Of a stretch of DNA of 64,000 nt, positions 7,653 to 16,979 are shown piece by piece. Below the pieces are notes generated by a model. It was not told where the DNA came from. It searched no databases and worked only from the letters and a program-made list of their open reading frames with translations. The DNA lies in NCBI GenBank assembly GCA_965277875.1, contig CBDIDV010000002.1, positions 2,542,001 to 2,606,000 of the forward strand, read 5' to 3'. The translations under genes and the position numbers were made by a program. Source of the stretch: CAWFQB01 sp965277875 (GTDB taxonomy: Bacteria > Armatimonadota > Chthonomonadetes > Chthonomonadales > Chthonomonadaceae). Each line of letters starts with the position of its first letter. The first letter of the stretch is position 1.

Positions 7653-9026
7653 TTATGCAGCCGCCTGGGCAGCCGGAGCGTCGAGCGGCTGCGCCTGTAC
7701 GGACTTGCCATTAGGCGCGGCGCTGAACAGGGTGTGTTCGGTCGGTTCTTCGACCTGTCGCGCCACATCTCCGATGCCGATCCAGACGCCGGGGTGGGCA
7801 GTACCTGTCACCGAAACGCAGGCGTCCGATTTGCTTTTGCTCGCGATCAGCATTGTGCGGCGTTCGCCGTGCAGGGCGCTGATGCGTTCTTCCTGCGCCG
7901 TATGCTGCGCTTTGAGCTTTTGGAGCATTTCGCGCTGCTCTTCGGTCATGCGGGTGTGCGCGGCCAGGGTGGCAAAGGGCTTGAGCGCCTGGCTAATGCG
8001 CTGTTTATTCGCCTCGCATCCCCTCAGTTCCTCCTCGATTTCTTCCTGGCGTATGCACGAATAACGATCCACGCCCACAATCAGTTCGGTGGGCGTGAAA
8101 TCCGCCGCGCCCGCGTTGCCCGCCACGATGCCTGCGCGCGCGCACAGCGAGCCGCCGACGATCTGCGCGGTCGGACGCGCAATGATTTTTCCGGGCGTGT
8201 TCACCTGGCAGTTGGTCAAATTGCCCAGAACGTACACGTCTCCTGTGGCGACAATCATGCAGTCGTGGCAGGCGTTGACGATGATGTCGCCATGCGCCCT
8301 GAGAAAGCAGCCGCGCGCCACGCCGCCTACGGCAATGAAGCCAAGCGCGCGCGCGTCGGCCTGCGTCAGCGTGGAAAGAAACACGGCCCCGTTCGCGAAA
8401 TGATGGATGCCGCCCTGCATGGCGTTTTCGACGCGGCGCAGGGCATGTACGGTCAGGGTCTCGTTGTGCAGGCAGGCGTAGCCGTCTACGGTCGCGAGCA
8501 GGCGCGCGCCATCCTCGGTGTACGCCGTACCCGCGCCCGCCGTAAGCGCGGCGGGCCTGCCGTTGTTGGGGGCGACCGTCTGAGATGGCATGGTCAGCGT
8601 TTTGCCCGCCACGCCCATCAGAGCCGGTACGATGCAGGCGATCTCCTGCCCCGCCCGCACCATGCTGCCCTCGCCCAGCGCGAACCAGTTAATGCGCCCG
8701 TCCGCGTTTTTGGGCAGGGGCCGGGAAAGCAGTTCCTGGGAGATAGTGTAGCGGATTTTAGCGTCGGCCCCGTCCTGGGGCAGCGTCCCCTGCGCGGCCA
8801 CAAAATCCGTGACAGGCCGGGCCGTTTCCTGCACCTGGCGAATGGCATCCGCGATGGCCTGTTCGCGCACACCATACGCCACGCCATTGTGCTTCAGGCG
8901 TTCCAGCACTTCGCTCAGTTCGACCGCCTCGCCATTTCCTGCGGGCGGGTGAATGGTGGCGAGCGCCTGCGTCCGGTCTTCATTGAAACGAATGGTCAGT
9001 ACGCCCTGTTTGTTTTGCTGTGCCAA
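7653..9026 (-). CDS. FapA-family (DUF342) polymer-forming protein
   Basis: The 457-residue protein matches the FapA/DUF342 family (flagellar assembly protein A, YhaB-like). The N-terminal region has RYTISQELLSRPLPKNADGRINWFALGE, typical of DUF342. The middle is a right-handed beta-helix of short repeats (GDIIVNACHDCMIVATGDVYVLGNL), and a C-terminal coiled coil follows (QEEIEEELRGCEANKQRISQ to EERISALHGERR). I chose the TTG at 9026, which has AGGAGGA six bases upstream and gives MAQQNKQGVL; the ATG at 9089 has no such site. FapA proteins occur with and without flagella, and no flagellar gene is nearby. Function here is unknown, possibly surface- or cytoskeleton-related. Confidence 0.82.
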   Translation of the reverse strand: MAQQNKQGVLTIRFNEDRTQALATIHPPAGNGEAVELSEVLERLKHNGVAYGVREQAIADAIRQVQETARPVTDFVAAQGTLPQDGADAKIRYTISQELLSRPLPKNADGRINWFALGEGSMVRAGQEIACIVPALMGVAGKTLTMPSQTVAPNNGRPAALTAGAGTAYTEDGARLLATVDGYACLHNETLTVHALRRVENAMQGGIHHFANGAVFLSTLTQADARALGFIAVGGVARGCFLRAHGDIIVNACHDCMIVATGDVYVLGNLTNCQVNTPGKIIARPTAQIVGGSLCARAGIVAGNAGAADFTPTELIVGVDRYSCIRQEEIEEELRGCEANKQRISQALKPFATLAAHTRMTEEQREMLQKLKAQHTAQEERISALHGERRTMLIASKSKSDACVSVTGTAHPGVWIGIGDVARQVEEPTEHTLFSAAPNGKSVQAQPLDAPAAQAAA

Positions 9027-9100
9027 TGCCGTGTCCTCCTGCCGTCTGCCGCGCCGTCGCCCGTCCTTGAACGACAGCAATAACGACAATCATCCGCGTC

Positions 9101-9402
9101 CTATTTTCGGAAGCAAGGGCCGTAAACTTTACAGCAAGAGCCTGCAAAACAGACATTTAACCAACAACATGATTGAGATACTTGATTGAGATACTTGGCA
9201 AAGCAATCCGGCGAACGGCTATACGCTAACTTGGCGACTTCGGAGCGGTAGGCGGGGCGGGTGTCGTTGTTGAAGGCGTGGACCGCGCCCTCGTACACGT
9301 ACAGTTCCGCCGTTTTGTGCGCGGCGATCAGCGCGGCGCGCAGTTCGGCAGCCGCGGCAAGCGGTATGCCCGCGTCTTCGGCCCCGAATGCGCCAATGCC
9401 CT
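9101..9402 (-). pseudogene. Dienelactone hydrolase remnant (C-terminal part)
   Basis: On the minus strand the reading just inside a stop at about 9403 is GIGAFGAEDAGIP, then AELRAAL, LYVYEGAVHAFNNDTRP and AYRSEVAKLAY. This is the C-terminal third of a dienelactone hydrolase, including the catalytic Asp region (GAEDAG) and the His of GAVHAFNND. The nucleophile Cys and the N-terminal two thirds are missing, and the frame is closed by a stop directly upstream. The hydrolase end passes into unrelated sequence after about 9169. It is therefore a decayed fragment, not a working gene. Confidence 0.7.
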
Positions 9403-9713
9403 ACTTCCACCCGCTGCCGCCGATGCTCAACCAAGCCGACCTGATTTTTAGCCGGGTGTCCACCCAGAGGGAAGGACAGTCCGGTTCGGCCTTGCATTGG
9501 CCGGTCTGCTGATGAAGTTGATGCCCGAATTTCTCTTGTGATCCTTGTGACACCGCCACCTTAAACCACTGTCCAAATTCCTGGGTACACTATACAATCT
9601 GTCAGCCGCATATTCTGTGCAAAAGCGAGACACGAACACTTGGGAACCCTGTAACGTACACCTTATACGCAGGATGCGGCCACTACACTCCTAACTCCAA
9701 AATCAAAACCTTC

Positions 9714-9743
9714 TTGACATTTTCCAGCCCTCAAGAGTATAAT
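9714..9743 (+). promoter_or_regulatory. Sigma-70 type promoter upstream of tRNA-Ala
   Basis: TTGACA at 9714-9719 and TATAAT at 9738-9743 are separated by 18 bases, both exact consensus hexamers. The next feature downstream is tRNA-Ala at 9885, about 140 bases away. The 480-base space from 9403 to 9884 otherwise holds no convincing gene. Confidence 0.75.
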
Positions 9744-9884
9744 AACCCTGCAAACACCAACGACTAGTTTGTGAATGCGAACTTGGCTCTCAGTAATCAT
9801 CATTGATGCGTGGAGGATGCGAGTTGTAGCAGCAGCGCGATTTGGATAACAGTACCAGAAGTTGTTCAAAGCGCGCAAATGTTT

Positions 9885-9957
9885 GGGGCTATGGCTCAGT
9901 TGGGAGAGCGCCTCGTTCGCATCGAGGAGGTCAGCGGTTCGAGCCCGCTTAGCTCCA
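9885..9957 (+). tRNA. tRNA-Ala (anticodon CGC)
   Basis: A cloverleaf is visible: acceptor GGGGCTA pairing with TAGCTCC, D arm GCTC/GAGC, anticodon stem CCTCG/CGAGG with loop TTCGCAT (anticodon CGC, reading GCG), and T arm GCGGG/CCCGC with loop TTCGAGC. The G3:U70 wobble pair that identifies alanine tRNAs is present (G at 9887 with T at 9954). The discriminator is A. CCA is not encoded. Confidence 0.93.
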
Positions 9958-10002
9958 CTATCTGAATCGGGCATACGGCGGCATGGTCGTATTGCTGATT
10001 TC

Positions 10003-10041
10003 TACCCCGTCTTCCTGTAAAAATTACAGGAAGACGGGGTA
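10003..10041 (+). terminator. Perfect 18-bp hairpin after tRNA-Ala
   Basis: An 18-base arm (10003-10020) and its exact reverse complement (10024-10041) are separated by AAA. It lies 46 bases after tRNA-Ala. No T run follows directly, though GTTTTTG occurs 6 bases on. It is most simply a terminator or processing hairpin for the tRNA transcript. Confidence 0.7.
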
Positions 10042-10277
10042 AGTGCGTTTTTGACAAATGATTTGACGCGTTTCTTCGTAGATGACAGTACCAAGCTTGT
10101 GCTGTCTGGGTTCGTTGAAACTGCATCCAACCGAAGTTTCTCTCCCGGGTCTTCTATTCTAGCTCTCTATCTAGTGTTTCTGCCGGACATGCCTCACGAT
10201 GCCGTGCGGGAGGCACGGCTCTGCGAAGCGGCCCGCCCAAAGTTCCCGCTATTCAGATGCAAAAAGGCTGCCCTGTA

Positions 10278-10583
10278 ATGACCACGACACCCGCTCTGAC
10301 CGCGCTCAGTCACGCACTGGCCGAACTCAGCACCCTGTCCCGCCGTGACCTGGACACGCAGCGGTTTAGTGACTGGCAAACCTACACGCTTAATGCCCTG
10401 TCCACCCTGCTTGGCCCGAACGCGCCCGCCGTGGCGGAGTTTGGAGCCATCGTCTTTGCGCCGCCTCCCCCCGCCTCGCTTGCCGAATCAGAAGCCCTGT
10501 GGCGCGCGGGCAAAGCCAGGGCCGGCAGGCTTCTCACCTCCGCCCGCTTTCAGCCCTACTCCACCCCGGCCCCCAATGCCTGA
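10278..10583 (+). CDS. Hypothetical protein
   Basis: The 101-residue protein starts MTTTPALTALSHALAELS at the ATG at 10278; an in-frame ATG at 10257 would add seven residues. It is mostly helical with Ala and Leu, has a short proline run (APPPPAS) at about residue 63, and ends in STPAPNA. I recognise no family and no signal or membrane segment. It stands alone between tRNA-Ala and a convergent DUF1080 gene. Codon choice matches neighbours, which is the main support for it being real. Confidence 0.5.
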   Translation: MTTTPALTALSHALAELSTLSRRDLDTQRFSDWQTYTLNALSTLLGPNAPAVAEFGAIVFAPPPPASLAESEALWRAGKARAGRLLTSARFQPYSTPAPNA

Positions 10584-10716
10584 ACGAAGGGGGCAGAGGT
10601 CAAGATTCAGGGGTCAGGACGTTCCCCGGCGCACTGCCTGAACATCAGCCATAAAAACATCCCGCACCAGTCCGCATAAATTTCGTAAGCATTGTAAGCA
10701 TTGCGGCGTGAAAAAG

Positions 10717-10757
10717 AGCCGCTAAATGATTTGCGTTAATTCGCGCTCATTTGCGGC
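10717..10757. repeat. Short imperfect hairpin of the TTTGCGGCTA repeat type
   Basis: The sequence from about 10717 (AGCCGCTAAATGA) to 10757 (TCATTTGCGGCT) forms an imperfect stem. The right part closely resembles the arms of the inverted repeat between atpD and atpC (42493-42605), so both belong to one dispersed intergenic family. It may also end transcription of the flanking convergent genes. Confidence 0.5.
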
Positions 10758-10767
10758 TATCCCAAAA

Positions 10768-11604
10768 TCACGGAACCACATTTGCGGGAGGCGCGGGGGC
10801 GGTTGACGGCAGGGCGGGCGCAAGCAGCTTCACGTAGATATTGCGGAAGCTGGCGACCGTATTGTCGCCGTGGCAAAGCTGAAAACCGAGCGGCCCCGAC
10901 GCGTAGCCTTCCGGGTCCTGCACGTCAGCGGTCTTGACGCCGTTGAGGTACATCACGACATGCGGGCCGCGCATCGTAAAGTAGTAATGGTTCCAGGCGT
11001 CCTTGTGAACGATCTTATCGGCCTCGGCCTGCGGATAGTCCACGATCTTCTTTTGGCGGTGATGTTCGTCCCACAGGCAGCCCCAATACCCTTCGGCCAT
11101 GTCCACCTGGTAGCCCGGTACATCGTCGAAATCTTTGGGATGGATGCGGGCGCACACGCCGCTGTTATAGCCGACAAGTTTAACGTCTATGTGGCACTCG
11201 AAGTCGGCGTAATCTTTTGTGGAAAACATATAGTGATGGTGCGGCGTACTGCCCTTCTTGTCGCCCACGATGGCCCCGTCCATGACCTGCCAGTATCCCG
11301 GCTCCCCCACCCAGCCCTTGAGCGATTTGCCGTCGAACAGCGACACCCATCCTTTGCTTGTCGGTTTGCCGTTTTTTACCCTGCCGTCCGTATCGTCCGC
11401 CTCGCCCCACGTCATCACCTTGCCGCGCGGTGCAATGGGGTCCGCCGGATCGGCCCTGTCGTTCTGCTTTACGGTTGTGTTGGCCTTTGTCTTGCTGCCG
11501 GTCGCGTCCATTCGGGGGGCTGGCCGATAAGCCCAAGCCCCGCCCCCCGCCGTCAGCAATGCGATTCCGCCAAGAATAGCGGCAGTGCGTATCTTCTTCA
11601 GCAT
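10768..11604 (-). CDS. Secreted DUF1080 (3-keto-disaccharide hydrolase domain) protein
   Basis: The 278-residue protein starts at the ATG at 11604, which has AGGAG six bases upstream; a longer frame upstream lacks such a site. Residues 1-25 (MLKKIRTAAILGG...AWA) form a signal peptide. A linker precedes a DUF1080 domain at about residues 85-265, with GWVSLFDGKSLKGWVG, SGVCARIHPKD, YWGCLWDEHHR, KDAWNHYYFTMRGPHVVMYLNGV and GPLGFQLCHGDN. DUF1080 folds as a concanavalin-like jelly roll; some members cleave 3-keto-glycosides. It is expected to act in the periplasm or outside the cell on sugars. It converges with an upstream hypothetical gene and is divergent from the aminotransferase. Confidence 0.85.
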   Translation of the reverse strand: MLKKIRTAAILGGIALLTAGGGAWAYRPAPRMDATGSKTKANTTVKQNDRADPADPIAPRGKVMTWGEADDTDGRVKNGKPTSKGWVSLFDGKSLKGWVGEPGYWQVMDGAIVGDKKGSTPHHHYMFSTKDYADFECHIDVKLVGYNSGVCARIHPKDFDDVPGYQVDMAEGYWGCLWDEHHRQKKIVDYPQAEADKIVHKDAWNHYYFTMRGPHVVMYLNGVKTADVQDPEGYASGPLGFQLCHGDNTVASFRNIYVKLLAPALPSTAPAPPANVVP

Positions 11605-11736
11605 AAAAATCTCCTGAGTATCTCCTGAATATAGGGCAGCATCCCTTCCTCTATTTGCCTTTTGCTCTCGCAAATCCTGCTTGTTCCGGTATACTATAAT
11701 GTCTTACAAACCGCTTTTTGAAAGGATTTTTGACGT

Positions 11737-12954
11737 ATGACGACAATGACTGTCTCGCCGTTCAGCCGGATCGCGCAGGCTCCCGCCGACCCGATCCTTG
11801 GATTGACCGAAGCCTTTAACAACGACCCGAACCCGCGCAAGGTGAACCTGGGCGTGGGCGTGTATCAGGACGCGAACGGCAAAGTGCCGGTTCTCAAGGC
11901 CGTGCGCGAGGCCGAAACGCGCTGGCACGCCCGCGAGGACAGCAAAAGCTACCTGCCCATTGACGGCGTTCCGGCCTACAACAAGCAGGTGCAAAGCCTG
12001 CTGTTCGGCGCGGAATCAGACATCATCGCCGACAGGCGGGCCGTGACCATACAGGGATTGGGCGGCACGGGCGCGCTCAAAGTGGGCGCGGATTTTCTGC
12101 GCCGCTTCTTTCCCGAATCCAACCTGTACATCAGCGATCCAAGCTGGGAAAACCACCGCGCCCTGTTCGAGGCGGCGGGCTTTCAGGTAGAGAATTACCC
12201 CTATTACGACGCGGCCTCGCACGGCGTAGACTTCGACGGCATGATCGCCGCCCTGCGAAATCTGCCCGCGCAAAGCATCGTCGTGCTGCACGCCTGCTGC
12301 CACAATCCGACCGGTGTAGACCTGACAAACGCGCAGTGGGATACGCTTGTCACACTGTTCCAGAACAGCAGCCTGATCCCGTTCCTGGATTTCGCGTATC
12401 AGGGCTTCGGGTCCGGGCTGGAACCGGACGCGTATGCCGTGCGGGCGTTCGCGAAAGGCGACGTGGCCTGCCTGATCGCCAATTCGTTCTCCAAATCCTT
12501 TTCGCTGTACCGCGAGCGCGTCGGCGCATTAACGGTCGTGACGCCGGACGAGGGCGAGGCCAGACGCGTACTGAGCCAGCTAAAGCGCGTGATCCGCACC
12601 AATTATTCCAGCCCCGCCGCGCATGGCGCGAACGTCGTGGCGACCATACTGAGCGAACCCGATCTGCGCCGCATGTGGGAGAGCGAACTAAGCGAAATGC
12701 GCGAGCGCATCCTCCATACGCGCGGCCTGCTCGTGCAGGGTCTCAAAGAACGCGATGTGCCACAGGATTTCAGCTTCATCGCGCATCAGCGGGGCATGTT
12801 CTCGTATTCGGGATTAACCAAAGAGCAGGCACACAAGCTGCGCGGCGAGAACAGCCTGTACATCGTGGACAGTGGGCGCATCTGCGTAGCCGCGCTGAAC
12901 GAGAAGAACCTGCCCGCCGTGTGCGATGCCATCACCCATGTGCTGAAACGGTAG
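11737..12954 (+). CDS. Class I aspartate/aromatic aminotransferase
   Basis: The 405-residue enzyme belongs to fold-type I, class Ia aminotransferases (AspC/TyrB type). The PLP lysine is K253 in NSFSKSFSLYRERVG. N190 in CCHNPTGVD and D218 in LDFAYQGFGSG contact the cofactor, and GLGGTGAL (about 107-114) is the phosphate-region loop. Length is as expected for AspC (about 396). It moves amino groups between aspartate or aromatic amino acids and 2-oxoglutarate; which substrate dominates cannot be read from sequence. AAAGGA lies about 10 bases before the ATG. It is monocistronic here. Confidence 0.92.
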   Translation: MTTMTVSPFSRIAQAPADPILGLTEAFNNDPNPRKVNLGVGVYQDANGKVPVLKAVREAETRWHAREDSKSYLPIDGVPAYNKQVQSLLFGAESDIIADRRAVTIQGLGGTGALKVGADFLRRFFPESNLYISDPSWENHRALFEAAGFQVENYPYYDAASHGVDFDGMIAALRNLPAQSIVVLHACCHNPTGVDLTNAQWDTLVTLFQNSSLIPFLDFAYQGFGSGLEPDAYAVRAFAKGDVACLIANSFSKSFSLYRERVGALTVVTPDEGEARRVLSQLKRVIRTNYSSPAAHGANVVATILSEPDLRRMWESELSEMRERILHTRGLLVQGLKERDVPQDFSFIAHQRGMFSYSGLTKEQAHKLRGENSLYIVDSGRICVAALNEKNLPAVCDAITHVLKR

Positions 12955-13507
12955 CCCGTAAAGCCGTGGCCCCGCACTGAAGTACGGATATGGGAGGCTT
13001 CGCCGACCGTCCTGCGGAGGAGAGTTCTGGTCTACAAAGCGCTTCCGTCCCTATGACAGTTGGTGGAACGTCCCGCAGGCGGGTCGTTCACGGCCCGGTC
13101 GCCACATCTGAATAGTTACCTGCGTGAACTAACTCAGCAAATTGGTCAAAGGTCGAAGTCGCCCCCAGCCTGTTCGTGTAACCCGCCGCGCCTGTAAAAT
13201 ATTGAACCAAGTTAGAACCAAGACGGTTCTGGCTGCAACAATATAATAACAGCGTCCGTATGCAACACTATCTGCCTGCGGACGCTGTTGTTCGTGCTGC
13301 CGCTTGTGCTGTCGCGCGCACTTTTCTCATCAGGCCGCAGTCCGCCCCCGACCCGTCTGCGCCTGTAAGGTTCCGCCCGACAACACTGCCTACCGGAATG
13401 CCGTGTTTTCTCCCCCTCCGAAAACATGCCGCCGTTTACTGCGACGCGCCTGCTGTGCGCCGCCATGTGTCGCCCGATCTGTCGTGCCTGCCGGAGGAGA
13501 GACTTCC
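12955..13507. other. Intergenic region without a recognisable gene
   Basis: No supported coding region is seen. A stem of 11 bp is formed by AACAGCGTCCG (13248-13258) and its reverse complement at 13279-13289, with a TATAAT-like string just before it (13242-13247) but no good -35 partner. It may be a leader or attenuator-like structure before the ankyrin operon. Confidence 0.45.
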
Positions 13508-15199
13508 ATGCCCAAAACGCCATCCTCTCGTTTAGTCTTTGCCCTGATCGTCGCAGTCCTCGCGTTCATCATCGGGCGCAACGTGTACCGCCGCTATTTG
13601 AATAATGCGCTTATCCACGCCATTGAAATAGAGAATGTCGGCGCGGCGCGCGCACTCCTGGACAGGGGAGCAGATCCGAATAGCGGGAGACCCCGCGAGA
13701 ACGACAGTTACTACACCGACAGGGCGTTGGCTGTAGCGATGGAAAGCACCGGGTCGGTCATAGATACAAACAAGCGCGATGACATCGCCTGCCTGCTGAT
13801 CGAACATGGCGCCGACATTCACGACGCAAAAAACTCCTTCGGTTATCTGCATGACGCCTGCGATGGGGGCAGGGTCAAGGTCGTGCGTTGCCTGCTGGAA
13901 CATGGCGCGAACGCGAACTTTGTGGATCTAAACCGTGCAACCGCGCTTGACCGAGCTATCCGGTATCGCGAGTACACCGTCAGCGGAGGCAGCAGTTCCA
14001 TTCAGGTGTTACGGGAGCGCGCGCGCCGTCTTCCCATCAGTCAGGAAATGGTGACCCTGCTGCGACAGCATCATGCGCGATTTACTTCTTCTCAGGCGGT
14101 GCAGATAGAAGACGCCGCGCTGCTGCGCGAAGCGCTGGCGAGGGGCGAGGATGCCAACGCGCAGGATCAAAACGGTGTATCGGCCCTGGGTGAGGCGACC
14201 GCGCGAGGCAGCCTGCCTCTAATGCAAATCCTGCTGGCGCATGGCGCATACGCGAACAAAGCTGTCACTTACTACGGGCCTGCTCTCAATGTAGCGGTGG
14301 GTGACAATCAGCGCAAGACCAATATCGAGGCTGTGAAACTGCTGCTGGCGCATGGCGCGAATGTGAACGCGACAAACAAGAATTATGACCCGCCGCTTGT
14401 GGTCGCCATCAACAATCAACATCCCGACATCGCGCGCCTGCTGCTGGCGCACAAAGCCGATCCCAATCTGGAGCGGCCCGGCTACGATCACGCGAGAAGC
14501 CCTCTGGCGGCGGCGGCAGGACACTTGCCCGAACTCGTGCCGGAACTGCTGGCGCGCGGAGCCAATATCAACTCAGGCGCGGGGCTGCCGCTGCGCGATG
14601 CCATCAGGGCGAGCAATATGGATCTCGCGCGGTATCTGCTGGCGCGTGGCGCGAAAATCTACCCGCTTCCGAGCCGGGACGCGGCTCCGTCCGCAGCCGG
14701 CGCATCTCGACAGACTCCGCTCTTACAGCATACGCCCCCCTCCACGCTGCGGGTGGCGGTGACGAACGGCCCCGCGTGTTTTGAACTGCTGATACAGGCC
14801 GGGGCGACGCTTGGGAACGACAAAGCGGATATAATGCTGGCGGCGGCGAGCGCGGGCAGCGCCGTCCTGTTCGACCGCCTGATCGCGCTGGGCGCGAACG
14901 TCAACATCGCTGACGCGCAGGGCAGAACTCCCCTCACCGAGGCGGTCGTCCATGCGCCGCAGGGGATCGAAACGCTGCTGCTGCACGGCGCGAATCCGAA
15001 CGTCGCGACGATGGGCCAGACGCCCCTGCTGCTGGCGGTGCAGACAGTGAATGCTCCCCTGACGCGCCTGCTGCTGGCACATGGCGCAGACCCGAATTTC
15101 AAGCCGCTCCACGGTCACACGCCCCTGTACTTTGCGCGGCGGCATCCTCATGCCGACATCCTCCAACTGCTGACGCAGGCGGGCGCAAGAGCGGATTAA
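13508..15199 (+). CDS. Membrane-anchored ankyrin-repeat protein (first of three)
   Basis: The 563-residue protein starts at the ATG at 13508, preceded by GGAGGAGAG; longer upstream frames are not needed. Residues 8-26 form one membrane segment (LVFALIVAVLAFIIGRN), followed by a basic stretch that suggests an N-in topology with the ankyrin array outside the cytoplasm. About a dozen ankyrin units follow, each with the LL-x-HGA-x-x-N turn (for example LLLAHGANVNA, LLLAHGADPNF). Ankyrin arrays bind proteins; the partner is unknown. Two paralogues follow with gaps of 26 and 23 bases, so the three form an operon. The repeats share long near-identical DNA strings, favouring recombination. Confidence 0.85.
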   Translation: MPKTPSSRLVFALIVAVLAFIIGRNVYRRYLNNALIHAIEIENVGAARALLDRGADPNSGRPRENDSYYTDRALAVAMESTGSVIDTNKRDDIACLLIEHGADIHDAKNSFGYLHDACDGGRVKVVRCLLEHGANANFVDLNRATALDRAIRYREYTVSGGSSSIQVLRERARRLPISQEMVTLLRQHHARFTSSQAVQIEDAALLREALARGEDANAQDQNGVSALGEATARGSLPLMQILLAHGAYANKAVTYYGPALNVAVGDNQRKTNIEAVKLLLAHGANVNATNKNYDPPLVVAINNQHPDIARLLLAHKADPNLERPGYDHARSPLAAAAGHLPELVPELLARGANINSGAGLPLRDAIRASNMDLARYLLARGAKIYPLPSRDAAPSAAGASRQTPLLQHTPPSTLRVAVTNGPACFELLIQAGATLGNDKADIMLAAASAGSAVLFDRLIALGANVNIADAQGRTPLTEAVVHAPQGIETLLLHGANPNVATMGQTPLLLAVQTVNAPLTRLLLAHGADPNFKPLHGHTPLYFARRHPHADILQLLTQAGARAD

Positions 15200-15225
15200 T
15201 CAAGTGAGAAAGCAGTGGAGATGGT

Positions 15226-16956
15226 ATGCCCAAAACGCCTCAATCCCGTTTGTTCTTTGCCCTGATCGTCGCCGTCCTCGTGAGCATCATTGGACGCAAC
15301 CTGTACCGCCGCCACCTGACGAGCGTACTCAACCACGCCGTGGAAGCAAAGGACGTCGCCCAAGTACGCTCCCTGCTCGACAGCGGCGTGGATGCGAATA
15401 CCAAAGAACCCGATGAAAACCCCAGGTATCCCGGTTCTTCTTTGCTGTATATGGTGATAGACCCATTTACAACAGGCTCGCCTATAGGATCGGTACAGAT
15501 GTCGCCACAGCAGGAAATCGCCTGCCTGTTGATCCAACATGGCGCAGATCTCCGAGACGACTCAACCGGACACTCCGGTTATCTGCAGGACGCCTGTAAC
15601 AGCGGCAGTCTTCCCGTGGTACGCTGCCTGCTGGAACACGGCGCGAACGTTAATTATACAGGTAATTCCAGCGCCGCGCTGCAAAAGGCCGTAGACTACG
15701 GGCTATACGCGGGGAATATGAGCGGCAGCAGATACTCGCCCTCGGCTGATCAGAAAGTACGCTGCCTCAAGATCAGCCGGGACATGGTAGATGCGCTGCG
15801 GCAGCATGGCGCGCGGCTGACCGCGCTGGCAGCCGTGCAGTTGGAAGATGCCGGACTGCTGCGCGAGGCGCTGGCATCGGGCGCGAACGTCAACGAGCAG
15901 AGACAGGGTGAGAAGACGGCGCTGTACGCGGCAGCCCAACAGGGCAATCTGGCGATGACGCAAACCCTGCTGGCGCATGGCGCAGACCCGAACCTCGCGA
16001 GCGCCAACTTCGAATCTGCCCTCGGCGTAGCGGCGGCGGCGGGATACCACGAAAGCAAGGCCAATCCTGCCATCGTGGAACTGCTGCTGGCGCACGGCGC
16101 GAAAATCAACAGCATCGGCATAAACTTTGATTCGCCGCTAATAAACGCTATCGTGTATAAGCATCCTGACATCGCGCGCCTGCTGCTGGCGCACAATGCC
16201 GATCCGAACCTGGAACGAACGGTAAACAATTATCGGGGAAGCCCTTTAGCGGCGGCAGCAGCGAACCTGCCCGCTCTTGTGCCGGATCTGCTGGCGCACC
16301 ATGCCGACATTAACAGCGCCGATGGCGGCCCCCTGAAAGCGGCCATCCAATCGCACAACGCCGATCTTGTGCGGTATCTGCTGCGACATGGCGCAAAAAT
16401 ATATCCTGCCATCACCAAGTCCGTACTCCAAACGTACAGTGCAGGGCAATTAGGTGTACAACACGCCAAGCCGCAGCTTACCTTTATCGCAACGCCCTCC
16501 ACGCTGCAAACGGCTGTCACCTACGACCCGCCGTGCTTCGAGATTTTGATGCAGGCTGGAGCGACACTTGGGAACGACAAAGCCGGCATACTGCTGGCAG
16601 CAGCGAGCGCGGGACGCGCCGCCCTGTTCGACCGCCTGATCGCGCTGGGCGCGAACGTCAACGCCGCCACGGGCGCGGGCAGTACGCCGCTGACAGAAGC
16701 GCTGAAGTACGCTCCGGCGGGCGTTCCGACACTGCTGGAGCATGGCGCAAACCCGGATGTCGTGACAAATGGACAGACGCCGCTCATAATCGTCGTGCAG
16801 ACGGGAAACACAAACCTGACGCGCCTGCTGCTCGCGCATGGCGCAGGCGTGAACGCCAGGCCGCCACGCGGACACACGCCATTGTACTACGCGCGCCGTC
16901 ACAACAACGCCGACATCCTCAAACTGCTGGAGCAGGCGGGCGCAAAAGTGGAGTGA
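15226..16956 (+). CDS. Membrane-anchored ankyrin-repeat protein (second of three)
   Basis: The 576-residue paralogue has the same build: MPKTPQSRLFFALIVAVLVSIIGRNLYRRHL at the N-terminus (one membrane segment), then ankyrin units to the end. Its last third (from about residue 440, ILMQAGATLGNDKAGILLAAASAG) is nearly the same as that of the first protein. The ATG at 15226 follows GGAGATGGT. It is separated from its neighbours by 26 and 23 bases. Function is unknown beyond likely protein binding at the membrane. Confidence 0.85.
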   Translation: MPKTPQSRLFFALIVAVLVSIIGRNLYRRHLTSVLNHAVEAKDVAQVRSLLDSGVDANTKEPDENPRYPGSSLLYMVIDPFTTGSPIGSVQMSPQQEIACLLIQHGADLRDDSTGHSGYLQDACNSGSLPVVRCLLEHGANVNYTGNSSAALQKAVDYGLYAGNMSGSRYSPSADQKVRCLKISRDMVDALRQHGARLTALAAVQLEDAGLLREALASGANVNEQRQGEKTALYAAAQQGNLAMTQTLLAHGADPNLASANFESALGVAAAAGYHESKANPAIVELLLAHGAKINSIGINFDSPLINAIVYKHPDIARLLLAHNADPNLERTVNNYRGSPLAAAAANLPALVPDLLAHHADINSADGGPLKAAIQSHNADLVRYLLRHGAKIYPAITKSVLQTYSAGQLGVQHAKPQLTFIATPSTLQTAVTYDPPCFEILMQAGATLGNDKAGILLAAASAGRAALFDRLIALGANVNAATGAGSTPLTEALKYAPAGVPTLLEHGANPDVVTNGQTPLIIVVQTGNTNLTRLLLAHGAGVNARPPRGHTPLYYARRHNNADILKLLEQAGAKVE

Positions 16957-16979
16957 CAATACAAATTCGGGAGGGAACT

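Noticed and set aside
7532..7768. N-terminal extension of the hypothetical gene at 7199
   Set aside because: It would overlap the 3' end of the fapA-like gene and is Arg/Ser-rich; a GTG at 7531 with GGAGAG upstream avoids this.
9219..9660. Small open frames between the hydrolase relic and tRNA-Ala
   Set aside because: None has a ribosome-binding site, family motif or normal composition. They overlap the relic or are shorter than 90 codons.
16533..16979. N-terminal 149-residue extension of the third ankyrin gene
   Set aside because: It overlaps the second ankyrin gene in another frame and is Arg-rich. The ATG at 16980 has GGGAGGG and starts the conserved membrane segment.
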